The position numbers and the translations under genes were made by a program. Positions 10,791 through 21,660 of a DNA stretch of 64,000 nt are shown one piece after another; within the stretch, counting starts at the first letter, position 1; each line of letters begins with the position of its first letter. Location: contig QVOM02000076.1 of assembly GCA_003586115.2 (NCBI GenBank), positions 415,290-479,289 on the forward strand, given 5' to 3'. The notes beneath the pieces are model-generated. The model searched no databases, was not told where the DNA came from, and saw only the letters and a program-made list of their open reading frames with translations. The DNA comes from Salvator merianae. Its lineage: Eukaryota; Chordata; Lepidosauria; Squamata; Teiidae.

Positions 10791-12929
10791 CCGCAATGAA
10801 ATTTGAAAATGTTGACATTAGAAATATAACTGTATGAAAATTTGCATTATTATTTACCCTTCTCAATTAAGTGTTTTTTTGAGAATTAGTTCAGACTGAT
10901 ACTAACAAAGTATAATTTATCTATCTATTTATTTATTTTTAATCCTACCCTTAAGCTGAAAAAAGATCTTTGAATGGTTTACTATAGATAATACTATATT
11001 CCTTACCTCCTATTTACAAAATCAAGAGATATGGCACATGAGAAGAAAGCAACTGGGAGGGAAGAAGATGGAGCAGCTGTGTAGAAGGCTGTTAATGGTG
11101 GAATCTGAGGTTGCTTCTCAGATGTAAACTCCTTAGGGCATCATCCTGCCTCCCAGTCCTTCAAGCAGCTGGCAGAATGGATACTCTGGATGGCAAAAGA
11201 CATGCAGTATATTAAAAAAAACCTCTCCCCATTGCCATGATGCAGGTTTAGGTGGGACTTTGCTTTATGTGGACATGGAAAGGGTGATATACAGAGATGG
11301 GAAGAAACACGAAGTTGCAATCTACAGCATATTCCAGGTGAAAACAGAACCTTCTGTTAATAATAACCATAATAATAATGACTAAGATTATGATGTATGA
11401 TGAAAATGCATTTTGGGAGATGAAGGCATATCTCCAGTCTTTATATTCCTCACCCACCTGTACTATTGGCCACTTTTAAGTCTCTTTCATGTCTTCTCTT
11501 CATAGAAAAGGAACTCTGCATATGTTCAGAAAAATACTGATGCTTGGTAGGTTGCAGTTTTGGGAGGTCCAAGATAGCACCAGGATGGTTCCATCATTTT
11601 GAGAGACAGAAATAGCAAGGGGTTGATGTGCTGGGTCTCTCCTCCACTGAAAGGAATGCTTTCCTGGGAAGATGCAGCTGGAATGTGTAGCAAAAATCTA
11701 TTGTGCTAGCAGTGCCATATCCACTCTTGTTGCTACAATTTGGAAGTCTCCCCAACCACATCACCTTCCCTGACAACAACTGAGCAGCCTTAAGGTGGTC
11801 CTTTGATCTCCGTTTCATTGGAGGCCCTTAGCTTGGTGAGATCTTTGCTTGTCTGAGCTTTCATTTGCCAACCACTTAAGCTACAAAGGAGGAGAAGTAG
11901 AATTTAAAGACAAATACCCTGACAAAAAGAGTATATGGCAGCAGTCTAAGGCTCACAATCTCTGCAGAAAGGCAAGTGCCTGTGTTCCTTCACTTAGCTC
12001 CATGGAAATGACCTACTCTGCAAGGTGTTTTCTGCCATCTACCACTCCTGCTGCTGCCACGTGTTGAGCTATTTCTATGGCGATTTTGTGTGCGTTGCTT
12101 AATGGCCCCACGTACAAAACTTAAAATTAGGAACTTTCATCCTTGGCTTTGATGTTTGCAAGGATGGGAAGGAGGATCTGAATGCAGTATGCTTCCTACC
12201 TTTGGGATGGGGCCCCATGCTCCTGACATCTTTTGCCTCTATGTGGATACTATCAAAGATAAGGAGAAAGAAAACTAAATATAAAAAATGGGGCATGCAA
12301 ATTTTACTTTGCTAAGGCAACTCTTTAGCTTTCTACTGTTTCTAAATTCCCTGGATATGACTTCCTAAATGCTACAGATGTGTTGACCACACTAGGCAAA
12401 AAGTCTGTCAAAAGGTCAATTTGACCTGGAAATCTACTTCACTTCCTCTCCATCTCAATGCATGTAATACTTGTGGCCCAAGTTGTCAAGTGATTATGAG
12501 TCTAAATTTGATTTCCTAAATAAAGCCTTAAACTCACTGTAGAGCAAGATATAAATTCTTTAAAAATAAATAAAATAAAAATAAAAAGTACATGCTTAGA
12601 CTTATGTGGGTGGCAGCAAATATATTTATAGCACAGAACAGGAAGGAGTAAAACATCCCATCATTAGATGTGACTTATTTCAAACACGTTAAGAAATAAA
12701 ATACACAATAAATCACGTACTGCAAATATTTGTGTGTGAAATCCAACATTGATTGTGCTGATAAGGATTATATCTCTTTTTATGTAAGTTAATCAAAATA
12801 TGCGTAATTTGGATGAGTGTGGAGAACTGAAGCCAGAGTGATAAGCAGACATGGGGCTTAAAGGAAGCAATATATTTTTTGTCTGAAGGAGTGAGTCTGA
12901 AATATTCAAATCAATAAATAAATACTTAC
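10791..12929. other. Intron 1 of pseudogene A
   Basis: Non-coding; colinear with gene B intron 1 (42,889-45,696) over long stretches, for example 11,240-11,460 with 43,430-43,620. It lacks the 505-bp DNA element found in gene B at 44,169; the unoccupied site is CTGCTGCCACGTGTTGAGC at about 12,051-12,069. Confidence 0.7.
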
Positions 12930-13138
12930 AGAGCCTGTAGTGCAGAAAACTTAGACTTCCCTGTAAACTCTGGTGATCCTACATTCACAAGTGCAATGGA
13001 AAAAAAGGCCCCAATGCCAATGCCACTTGAAGGACAATGAGAATCAATCAGATGTAGCTTTGGATGACTGCACAGAGAAGACTTCAGACTCTTACTGGAT
13101 GCATCATGCAGTAGGATCAACATCAATTTCAAACTCCC
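12930..13138 (-). pseudogene. V2R pseudogene A, exon 1 (start codon changed)
   Basis: Homologous to exon 1 of genes B and C and of the same length (209 nt) from the expected start to the gtaagt donor. It would supply the signal peptide and the first part of the receptor ([21 protein letters not shown], then IDSHCPSS and PEFTGKS). The codon that is ATG in B, C and D is GGG here (13,136-13,138). The in-frame ATG of LMLILLH four codons later, or one further upstream, could still initiate. The rest of the gene is broken in any case. Confidence 0.85.
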
Positions 13139-14605
13139 AGCCAGCACAGCTCTGCCAGAACTCCATGCAGACACAGTCATTTTTGGACATACAGGCTGAA
13201 AAGCATAAAGTCCAAAACACAAAGTAAGAGCCTTCCTGATTGCACAGGTTCCAAAAACGGAATTTGTGGTATACAAGTAAAGGGATCAAGTATTGATGTG
13301 ACAGAGCTGTGATTGCTTTGAATCAACACTAAATTCTGGAATGTGGAGATCTCCTTATTGATTATAGCATGCAATGTCTGATTAAAAAAAATGTTTTTGA
13401 TATTTGCCTTGTGGATTGAAACCTTTGATTCCCTTTGGGAGCTTCCAAAAGCAGCAAGGAATTTTTTTTAAAATTGCAGAGTAGGTCCCCCAAGAATACA
13501 AACATGATGGGAACTACATGAGCTTGAAAGAACTTTTGTGAAAACCCAGCTTCACAGTAGGGAACATCTGGCATATGACCAGTGGGAGGAAATAAAAAAG
13601 GGGATTGCTGGTTCCATGGGGCCTCCAACTATTCCACCTCTAGCTCTAAGACAAAACTCTTCTGTTATAAATGTCTGCTTAATAAATACTTCTCTATCCT
13701 TCATTGGTTTCCAATACTCAAATTTACTGTGGCACAATCCACATGGCAGTGGAGGCGGCCCTGTTGTAAAGGTGAAAGTGAAGAGTGCTGCTACCACAAT
13801 TTTATTTCAGGAGGTTGAGGAGCCCTGCAGCAGCGATATGCTGTCTATATGCCTGTGTCTTCTCATTACAGTCAAAACTCAGCAGCTGGAGAAAGTTTGT
13901 TCCCCAGCATGGATCTATCTGCCTGGGCCTGTTTGGCTGAACAGAGGAAAAAGGTGACTTGGAGTTGGTCCATTCTGCTTCTTCAGTGGAAATGAGAGCA
14001 AGCCCACAAGTTCTATTGTGCACATATTTGTGTGTGTCCAATTATTTTGGGCTTCTGTTTTCCTGCTGAAATTGTGATCCACATGCACATTTCTGTGCTA
14101 TGTTTTTATTTTTTTTTCCTTTTGTTTGTTGCAAACAACTTTTTAGACTGGAAAGATGATCCTTCTAATGCTAAGTATCCCTTTTCTTATTTACCTTTCC
14201 TTATATCCAGCTTTTGTAAAGAAGAACTAGACTCATTTTGGTGCATTTCCAAAAATTGTCCAATGATTGGTTCTTTTCATTTCTCTTTATTGTTGTAGTT
14301 GACACACTGTAATGCACCTCGGTTCTGCTGCATGAAAAAGGATACTGCTTAGTTACTCAGACTTTGATAACTGCATGTGGTTGGAAAGGGGCTGACAGCT
14401 GCTTTTATTATACGTGGAATCACTGTAAGAATCATTTCATGGGAAACTGACAAATTGAATCAAGGCATCGTTGGCAGCTGTTGGGACAGGGAGGATTGTA
14501 GTCAGTTCATGTCACCATGCAGGCAAGGATGATGTACAAATAACAAGATAATAAAAAAGATGAAGGTAGAAGTTTTTTCAAGGAAGAAATTCCTGGGAGG
14601 ACCTG
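13139..14605. other. 5' flank of pseudogene A, conserved among V2R copies
   Basis: No gene. Blocks such as 13,650-13,800 recur upstream of gene B (46,425-46,575), gene C (54,600-54,760, partly) and gene D (51,950-52,110). This conservation may reflect promoter function or simply recent duplication of the whole unit. Confidence 0.55.
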
Positions 14606-14620
14606 CACAGTGCCTAAAGG
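14606..14620. repeat. Direct repeat flanking the DIRS element (left)
   Basis: CACAGTGCCTAAAGG here and CACAGTGTCCTGAAGG at 20,499-20,514 flank the element; they differ by one gap and one base. The unoccupied paralog carries one CACAGTGCCCTGGTAG copy. This looks like a target-site duplication, which classical DIRS elements are not expected to make. Confidence 0.5.
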
Positions 14621-14686
14621 TTATGTCCATTACCTTCTGAATAATCGACAACAGGGGGCGCTAGCCCCGATATAAAAGCTGAAAGC

Positions 14687-14709
14687 GGGAAGAGAAGCCC
14701 CAGTTTGTC
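14687..14709. repeat. DIRS inverted terminal repeat (left arm)
   Basis: A 23-bp sequence beginning GGGAAGAGAAGCCCC whose exact reverse complement is at 20,477-20,499. DIRS elements carry inverted repeats at their ends. Confidence 0.8.
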
Positions 14710-14867
14710 GCAGGAGCCGGTAGAACGAACAGCCAACGAGGCAACTTGAACTTTGACAATACTGAAAACACTGAGATTGGAACCTGCCGAGATAAAACTA
14801 ACACAATTAGAACCACCCCTCCCCAAGGGAGGAGAAGCAGCCAACTCCCTAGACCAGGGAGGGCCTG

Positions 14868-14957
14868 CATTCCTCCCTCGTATGACTTAGGGAAAGACCT
14901 TTTCACGGTAGGTAACCAACATGTCTTTCTCCTAAGTCTCTCTCGGGAGGAATGCAA
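14868..14957. repeat. Imperfect hairpin near DIRS 3' end
   Basis: GCATTCCTCCCTCG...GACTTAGG (14,868-14,891) can pair with CCTAAGTC...GGGAGGAATGC (14,935-14,957). It may be part of the internal complementary region DIRS elements use to make circular DNA, or an RNA structure in the 3' part of the transcript. Confidence 0.5.
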
Positions 14958-14999
14958 CCCTTGGGATGTACCCAAGCAATACTCACTGTCGGGAGGGGT

Positions 15000-16196
15000 C
15001 TAGGGTGAGGATGCTTCCACCACATGCTGCAACACTCTCCTGCCAAAAGCGGCATCAGCCGAGTGCATGATGTCAAGCCTATAATGACGAGTAAATGTGG
15101 AAGGAACCCTCCAGGTAGCTGCCCGACAGATCTCCTCTATAGAGGCCTGTGAGGAAAAAGCTGCAGAGGCCGCAGTCACCCTCGTGGAATGTGCCACAAT
15201 TCTCAGAGGGGCAGGAAGGCCAAGTTCTTTATAAGCCGCCTTAATACAGGAGCAAATCCATGTCGCTACTGTGGAACTGGACGCTTTCTGACCTTGCTTT
15301 CTTGGATGGAAAAGAACAAAGAGCGACTGAGATTGTCGGAAGGATTCCATACGGCGGAGGTATGTCCGCACAGCCCGACGAACATCCAAAGCATGCCAAA
15401 GCTTCTCCAAACGATGTTTTGGCTTCGGACATAAGGACGGGAGGTGCACTTCCACATCCCAATGGAAAGCGGAGTCCACCTTCGGTCTGAATGCGGGATC
15501 AGTTTTAAGGATGACAGAGTCTGGCGTGAACTTCAAACATTCCTTATCTATGGAGAAGGCAGCCAGCTCCGACACCCGCCGGGCCGATGTAATCGCCACT
15601 AGGAACGCTACCTTAAATGATAGGAGTGACAATGGAATCTCATCCAAAGGTTCAAAAGGGGCCGAGGTAAGAGCCAACAGAACCTTGTTGAGCTTCCACG
15701 TTGGGAAGCTATAGTTGACCGGGCCCCCGGACACCTTGATTGCTCTGGGGAATATTTTAATCAAAGGATGTGAGGCCAGGGGAGACGAACCATCAGCATT
15801 GAGAACCGCTGCCAAGGCCGATACCTGTTTTCGAATGGTGTTGGGACAGAGGCCCATATCCTTCCCCTTCTGAAGAAAGGATAAGACCGACAGAGGACTG
15901 GCAGTCAAAGCGTCCACATGGGCAGAACTGGCCCAGTGACAAAAAGACCTCCAAGTCGCATTGTAAATCTGGACGGTCAAAGGCCGCTTGTCCAACAGGA
16001 GAGTGGAGATGATGGACTGAGGAATCCCAATTCTAGATAACTTCAACCGCTGAGCTTCCACACAGTCAGCTTGAAGAAGGATGGATTGGGGTGACAGGTC
16101 CCCTCCTGAACCAGCAAATCCTCTCACAGAGGAAGCCGCCAGGGTGGGAGAGAGCTCATTTCCTGTAAAGAATGGAACCACGGCTGCCGAGGCCAA
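15000..16196 (-). CDS. DIRS tyrosine recombinase
   Basis: A 398-residue open frame resembling the phage-integrase/DIRS recombinase family, which inserts the circular DNA copy. The N-terminal half (about residues 60-160) looks like the SAM-like core-binding domain (TVQIYNATWRSFCHWASS). The catalytic half shows the first arginine in TSARRVSELAA, the HxxR box as HSTR, and the nucleophile tyrosine in FTRHYRLD near the C-terminus. All the expected active-site residues that can be recognised are present. The frame lies directly after the RT/RNase H frame on the same strand, as usual for DIRS. No stop or frameshift is seen, unlike gag and RT. Confidence 0.92.
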   Translation of the reverse strand: MASAAVVPFFTGNELSPTLAASSVRGFAGSGGDLSPQSILLQADCVEAQRLKLSRIGIPQSIISTLLLDKRPLTVQIYNATWRSFCHWASSAHVDALTASPLSVLSFLQKGKDMGLCPNTIRKQVSALAAVLNADGSSPLASHPLIKIFPRAIKVSGGPVNYSFPTWKLNKVLLALTSAPFEPLDEIPLSLLSFKVAFLVAITSARRVSELAAFSIDKECLKFTPDSVILKTDPAFRPKVDSAFHWDVEVHLPSLCPKPKHRLEKLWHALDVRRAVRTYLRRMESFRQSQSLFVLFHPRKQGQKASSSTVATWICSCIKAAYKELGLPAPLRIVAHSTRVTAASAAFSSQASIEEICRAATWRVPSTFTRHYRLDIMHSADAAFGRRVLQHVVEASSP

Positions 16197-16277
16197 AAAG
16201 GCGCCACCACTACCACCTCCGCCTTCTCCCTGCGGATTCTGCGAAGAAGCTGAGGGAGCAGAGGAATTGGAGGGAAG

Positions 16278-17740
16278 TCATAAAGAAACCCCGGAGGCCA
16301 AGGGTGAGAGAGCACATCCGTGCCTGTCGCTCTGGAATCCTGGAAGTGGGGAAAAAAACTGCTGACTTTGCGGTTCCTGAACGTTGCAAAGAGATCCAGA
16401 ATTGGGGTGCCCCACCTGTTGGAGATCTGGGAAAAAAACATCTTCATTTAGAGACCACTCATTAGGAGACAGCCTTTTACGGCTCAAGGTGTCAGCCAGG
16501 ACGTTGAGCTCACCCTTAATGTGAATAGCCAAGAGAGACAAAACGTGACACTCTGCCCAAACAAAAATGGAAGAGGCCAAGGATTGTAGGGAACGAGAAC
16601 GGGTCCCTCCCTGCCTGGAGATATGAGCCTTGGCCGTAGCATTGTCAGTCTTAATAAGGTCATGTTGGAATTGGACCAAGTCCTGGAAGGCCATGAGAGA
16701 CAAAAAAATAGCCTTCAACTTGAGCCAGTTGATAGAATGACCCCTCTCAGCCTTGGACCACTGCCCTTGAGCCATGTTGCCTAGACAATGACCTCCCCAA
16801 CCTGAAAGGGAGGCATCTGTGGTAATGCAGACACGGGGAGGACTATCGATGGGGCAACCTGCCCAAAGATTCCTTGGAGATGCCCACCATCGAAGGGACT
16901 CCCTGTCCGAGAAAGGGAGAACTACCATACTATGTGTACCGTGTTCTATTTCATGAGCGAAGGGGAGCAAGAACCATTGCAAGGATCTAGTGTGAAAACG
17001 AGCCCAGGGGTGGAGGTCAATGACAGAAATCATTTGTCCCTGCAGGGACGCCAGAACTAAGACGTCCACTGGCCCAGGGGCCCTAGCCTTCCTAGCCACC
17101 GACACTAGCCTGGAGATCCGCTCCGGAGAAGGCAAAATCCAGAACAACTGGGTGTCAAGGACTGCCCCCAGGTGTAGTATCCTTTGGCTCGGACATAGAG
17201 AGCTCTTCTCCAGATTAATCACAAGCCCGTGGCTCTCCAATAACTCCTGAGCCCTGGAAAGGTTCCTACGCGCCACTGCATAGGAGGGCCCCCGGACTAA
17301 GATGTCGTCCAAGTAGGTGAAGATTCCTATACCCTGCAGCCACAAGGCCTCTATTAGAGCAGAGAGCACTTTGGTAAAGACCCTCAGGGCCAACGCGAGA
17401 CCAAACAGGAGAGCCCGAAACTGCCAATGGTGTCTCCCTACCACAAATCAGAGGAAGCGGCAGCTCTGCTCATGAATTAAAATATGCAAATATGCTTCTG
17501 CCAAATCCAAAGACCCCAAAAAATCCTGCTCCTGAATGGAAGTCCTGATGGAAGCCAGGGTCTCCATCTTAAACTTAAAGCGTCTCATTGAGAAACTTGA
17601 GATCCAAAATGGCCCGCCAATCCCCATTTTTCTTAGGGACAACAAAAAAGATGGAATACACCCCAGTACCCCATTGTGAGGCTGGGACCTTTCCTATCGC
17701 GCCTATTTCTAAAAAGTGAACAATGGGTGCAAGAAAACCC
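16278..17740 (-). pseudogene. DIRS reverse transcriptase/RNase H (broken)
   Basis: The RT begins around VPKKNGDWRAILDLKFLNETL (about 17,645) and has the active-site YLDD in FTYLDDILVRG. RNase H follows with TDASLSGWGG and KTDNATAKAHI. Two lesions are visible: a frameshift after NETL (about 17,580) and a TGA (about 17,446-17,448) just before FVVGRHHWQF, at a place where CGA (Arg) is a likely ancestor. In addition the RNase H motif usually written LEL(R/K)A reads LKLKA, so the catalytic glutamate appears replaced by lysine. The open part from 17,444 to 16,278 is 388 residues. Confidence 0.88.
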
Positions 17741-19090
17741 ATCCCTTATTGGGTATGGAGGGAAGAGAGGAAGGGATGAACTGATCAGGGGGGAAACCTT
17801 GAACTCCAACCTATAACCAGTGGAAACCACACCCAAAACCCAGGCATCTGTCACTGATGAATGCCAAACAGGGGCGAAATCTGCTAACCTACCTCCCACA
17901 GAGATAGGAGAACTAGTTTTGTTTGGTTGTGCGGGGGCCACGCTGCTGTCACCCAGAGAACTGCTTGGCCCCGCAACAAGTGCGGTTCCACTGGGGTCTG
18001 GGCTGAGACTGGCCGAAGGACTCCCTGGGACAATAGATCTGCCAGTGGAAGCCACATCCCCCAATGACAGCAGTTGATCTGCCCACTTAATGCCTGCCCT
18101 GGTGAACAGCGAGATGTTTGCCGCTGTCCGAATGGTCAGAGCACTAGCTTCAAAAACCCTGCGGAGGGATGCCTCCATTTTCCTGTCTGCATGGTCGCGA
18201 AGTGGACAGTCACCATTGGACGGGGCGGCTGAGTTGGACAAGAGGCCAGTCACCGGGGCATCAATCAGAGGGATTGCCCACATCCCAGGATCCTTAGAAT
18301 CTGTGTCGAACCAACGCCAGGGAATATGAGGCTGCTTGGTGGATCTGGATGGATCTTCCCACTCTGCCTTGATCATTTCCAGAAAAAGAGGAGGAATTGA
18401 GAGAGCCTCAGACCGCTTCGGCGGAGGCAGAAGGAGGGAAGCTGCTTGTCTGACCCTGCTTTCCTGATCAGAGGCCGCACCACTAGAGAGGCCTTTGTCT
18501 GGGAAATCCAAGCACACCCGAATCTTGGGCAAGAACGCTGAAAACTCCTCTGTATCGAACAGGCGGTTAGTTGACGGCTTGCGGGTGTCCTCAAGATCGG
18601 AGAGGTCGCTGCTGTCTGAGATCTCCCCATAAGAGCGATCAGAATCAGAGGCAGATCCGGCACTGGAGTGCGGAGATTGATCATCCTGAATCACTGGATG
18701 GGAGGCTTCAGGGACAAAAGGCCTGGACCGCTTGGAACGTGGTTCTTCCCAGGTTGGCCGAGAGGATCTGTCCTCCTGGAGGTGTTTACGCTTCTGGGAA
18801 TGTTTCCTGGAAGAAACTCACTGAGTCTGCTCCTGAGGAGGGGTGGGTTGGCCCCCCTGAGTCTGAGGCCTCTGAGCCTGAGACCATGGAGGGCTAAAGA
18901 GTGAACCACCTTGGGGCTGTTGAGACATCATCTGAAAAAACGAGCCCATCATCGACCCCACCAGGACGGTCGTAAACTGAGCCACGTTTGGATCCAGCTG
19001 AGGCAACTGAAAACTGGGCCCTGCCTGGGGGTTCTGCTGCTTGGAAGGCTGTGCTGAGGAGGAGGATTGATGAGGATCCATATCTGTCAA
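17633..19090 (-). pseudogene. DIRS gag-like ORF1 (one internal stop)
   Basis: A single frame runs from MTDMDPHQ (19,090) to 17,633, broken only by a TGA at 18,818-18,820 after PPQEQTQ. The N-terminal part is rich in Gln, Pro and Ser; the middle has an acidic, Ser/Asp-rich stretch (SDSDRSYGEISDSSDLSD); a later segment (PHIPWRWFDTDSKDPGMW to LRRVFEASALTIRTAANIS) resembles the capsid-like ORF1 of DIRS elements. It would encode the structural protein that packages the element's RNA. Its 3' end overlaps the start of the RT frame. Confidence 0.8.
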
Positions 19091-20476
19091 CTCCTAAAAA
19101 GGGCAGAAGAGAACCCTCCCATCAGCTCAAAACTCCCTTTAAACTGAACTAACTATTAATTTAAATCTTTTTTATTTTATTTTATTTATTTATTTAATTA
19201 ATCTATGCATTGCTGGTGCAGTTCAAAAATCTCTGCTCCCTCCCTTCTCTCTCTCACTGTTCCATCCTGCACTTCCTTAGTCCTTATTACTTTTTCTGTT
19301 TCTTTTTTTTTCTGGAATTCACACTACCACCACTAGGGGGAGCTGTCGCGCTGCGGCCCTCTACTTCAATTCGATGCTTTTTTTTTTTAATGTAAATCCT
19401 TCAGCCACTAGGTGGAGTTGTGGGGCAACGCGGCTACTGTGAGCCCAAGGCCTCTCAGGGCTGAGCGGGAAGAGACAGAAAAAGGAACGCCAAAACATCC
19501 TCCCGGAACCAGACGAAGGTGAGGAGTGGAAGGCAATGGCAATTGCTGGCATTGCAAACGCCCGAGCGACCAACTGCAGAAAAAAAACTGCAGGGAGAGG
19601 AGGTAAGGCACGCGCCGCCGAGAGACACAGCCAGAAAAAGGCGGGGAAAAAACCTCACTAGGCACGGCTGTGAGCATGCTGGTGGCGGCGAGCCGAGAGA
19701 GAGAGGGAGAGAGAGAGGGCACGGCAACGACCGTGAAGCCATCTGGCAGGGGCAAAAAAGCCGTGCACCCCGGAGGCCATGCGGGAGGCAGATGGCTCCT
19801 GGCGGGAAAACAGGGCACGCGCGCGCATCGGGACTGGGCGGCTTTCAGCTGGGGCAGAGCTTATTAAGACTGGGGCAGCTCCCCCACTCCGGTGACAGCA
19901 TGGCTGAGGCTGGGAAAATGGAGCCCCTGAAAAGCAAGAGGCCCGCTCCAGCCCCCCCAACTGAGGGGAGAGCCCAACCAAAGGACAGGAGCTGTTGAGG
20001 GCTGCGTGCATCTCAACGGGCGCCCACAAACCAAAGGGGGGCCCAAACGACATCCCCTCGCTAAAAGAACCTGCCTCCATTCAATGCCCGGCAGGTTAGG
20101 GGAAACAGATGCCCCCCAAGGGAGAGGTAAAAGGGGAATCCCCCCCCGATCCCTGTTGAAGGCCACAAATGGTGGGCGGGAAGGAAAGAACCCCCCTGCC
20201 GAACCTGGAGCAGTAGGGGCCAGAACTCACCACACCAACTGCGCCCTCGTGGCTAGCCGAAATGGTGTCTATGAGCTTCCTTAAGGCTGCGCACGCATGC
20301 GCACTCGGCCGGCGGGAGAACCACCGGCGAAGTCTCGGTGGGAGGGAGGAGAGCTCGAAGCCTGTGGGAACCCCTGAGACAGGAGATCCGAGAGCGCCCC
20401 AGAAGAAGAAGGCCGGTCAGAAGCACACAACACCAGCTCCTGAACTGAGTCTGGCATCGAAGCTGAAGGCGACGAA
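19091..20476 (-). other. DIRS 5' untranslated/leader region
   Basis: GC-rich with no convincing protein. Two motifs resembling the CTCF core site occur at 19,330-19,342 (CCACTAGGGGGAG) and 19,404-19,420 (GCCACTAGGTGGAGTTG). The apparent open frames here are compositional, as they have no family resemblance. Confidence 0.55.
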
Positions 20477-20499
20477 GACAAACTGGGGCTTCTCTTCCC
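20477..20499. repeat. DIRS inverted terminal repeat (right arm)
   Basis: Exact reverse complement of 14,687-14,709; begins GACAAACTGGGGC. Host sequence resumes immediately afterwards, judged by the match to 53,270-53,400. Confidence 0.8.
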
Positions 20500-21660
20500 A
20501 CAGTGTCCTGAAGGTGCAGATTCTGCAGAACACAGCACCCTCTTCTCGCATTGCATGTGCAAGTTAAGAGCAGCATCCCCCTGGCTGCTCTGCTCTTGCC
20601 ACCCAGTGCTGCTTCAAGTGCTTCTTCAGTGTTTTAAATGCCAAGCAATTTGGAAAGTGTCCAGAGCTCTTTGAATGGCTCTCCCATGGCAGGGCCAGTG
20701 TGACCAATGCCCCTGCTGCTTCTTGCTCCCTGCAGTGACATTGCATTTGAAGAAGATCCTGCCATCACTACTGCCAGCATGGAAGGGAGGGCTGGCAATG
20801 CTCTTGCTGAAATCATAATGGGGGAAGTGTTGATTGCAAGAGGCAGGGCAGCAGTAGAAAGCAGGGAGCATTGATCGCAACAGGCAGGGTTGCAGTGGTG
20901 AGCAAAGAGCACTCACTCTTCTTCATGTGGGAGGCGGGAGAGGGAAAGGTGAAAGGTGAAAGCACTCTGCCCCCTCCCACTGCACATTTTGCCTGTATAA
21001 TGTATCTTTTGTTCTTTCTTTCCCAGTTTCTTCAGGTCCGAAGCCAAAGGACATTCCTAATCGGATCAGTTTTCATTTTTCCACTTTTATCAATTTTTTA
21101 AAAGTGTTCTTTTTCTTTCTCATCTTCCTCTTTTAGCTTCAGATCTTTCAGGTTAAGATATTCCAAAATGTGCTCATTAATATGAATTTAAAACATACTT
21201 TGGGGCATGAAGCATATAGAATGTCTCGTACGAGGGTTTGTGGGCAAAGAAAGTGGACTATTAAGAAATGTTGGAAGCATGGAGCTTGGACCAAGAGGCT
21301 TGGGATCCCCGAATCAGACCAACCCCAACTTAAGCCAGAAAGCTTGATTTTAAAAGTACAGGCAGGAGGCTTGTCTGTGACTCCCCTCCTTCCCCCTTCA
21401 AGGAAGGAGTCTGATAAAGGCAAATTGGTTCTGATTTAAACTTAATATTGTAGTCTAGGACGGTCATGTTTTTCTCTGTCCAGAGATGTATTCCTTGCTT
21501 TGGAAACAGACCCCATGACAATATTTGTGATCAATTAGGTCCAGAGTTAAGATACAATATGGTTTTCCATCCTCAGAATCACCCCCCATGCTGCTAGCTG
21601 TCACCTGATGGCTTTGCCATCTACTGCAATATGAATCTCCCTCCCAGTTGCTCCTCAATA
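20500..21660. repeat. V2R upstream spacer unit, copy 1
   Basis: Non-coding spacer upstream of pseudogene A. The same block recurs upstream of gene B (49,490-50,400, same orientation) and, inverted, after the truncated gene D exon 1 (52,781-53,400). It looks like part of the duplicated V2R unit; it could also be an old unclassified repeat. Confidence 0.6.

Larger units (their letters stand above)
14621..20498 (-). mobile_element. DIRS-type tyrosine-recombinase retrotransposon
   Basis: On the minus strand the order is gag-like ORF (19,090-17,633), reverse transcriptase/RNase H (about 17,740-16,278) and tyrosine recombinase (16,196-15,000). That order, with a recombinase in place of an integrase, defines the DIRS order of retrotransposons. 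A 23-bp perfect inverted repeat (14,687-14,709 and 20,477-20,499) marks both ends. Gag has one stop, RT has a frameshift and a stop, and the recombinase is open. The element sits in the 5' flank of pseudogene A; the paralogous sequence at 53,381-53,403 (reverse strand) shows the unoccupied site. Confidence 0.9.

Noticed and set aside
19408..20576. Several 90-160 residue frames in the DIRS leader
   Set aside because: GC-rich composition keeps all frames open; no family motif, and they overlap on both strands.
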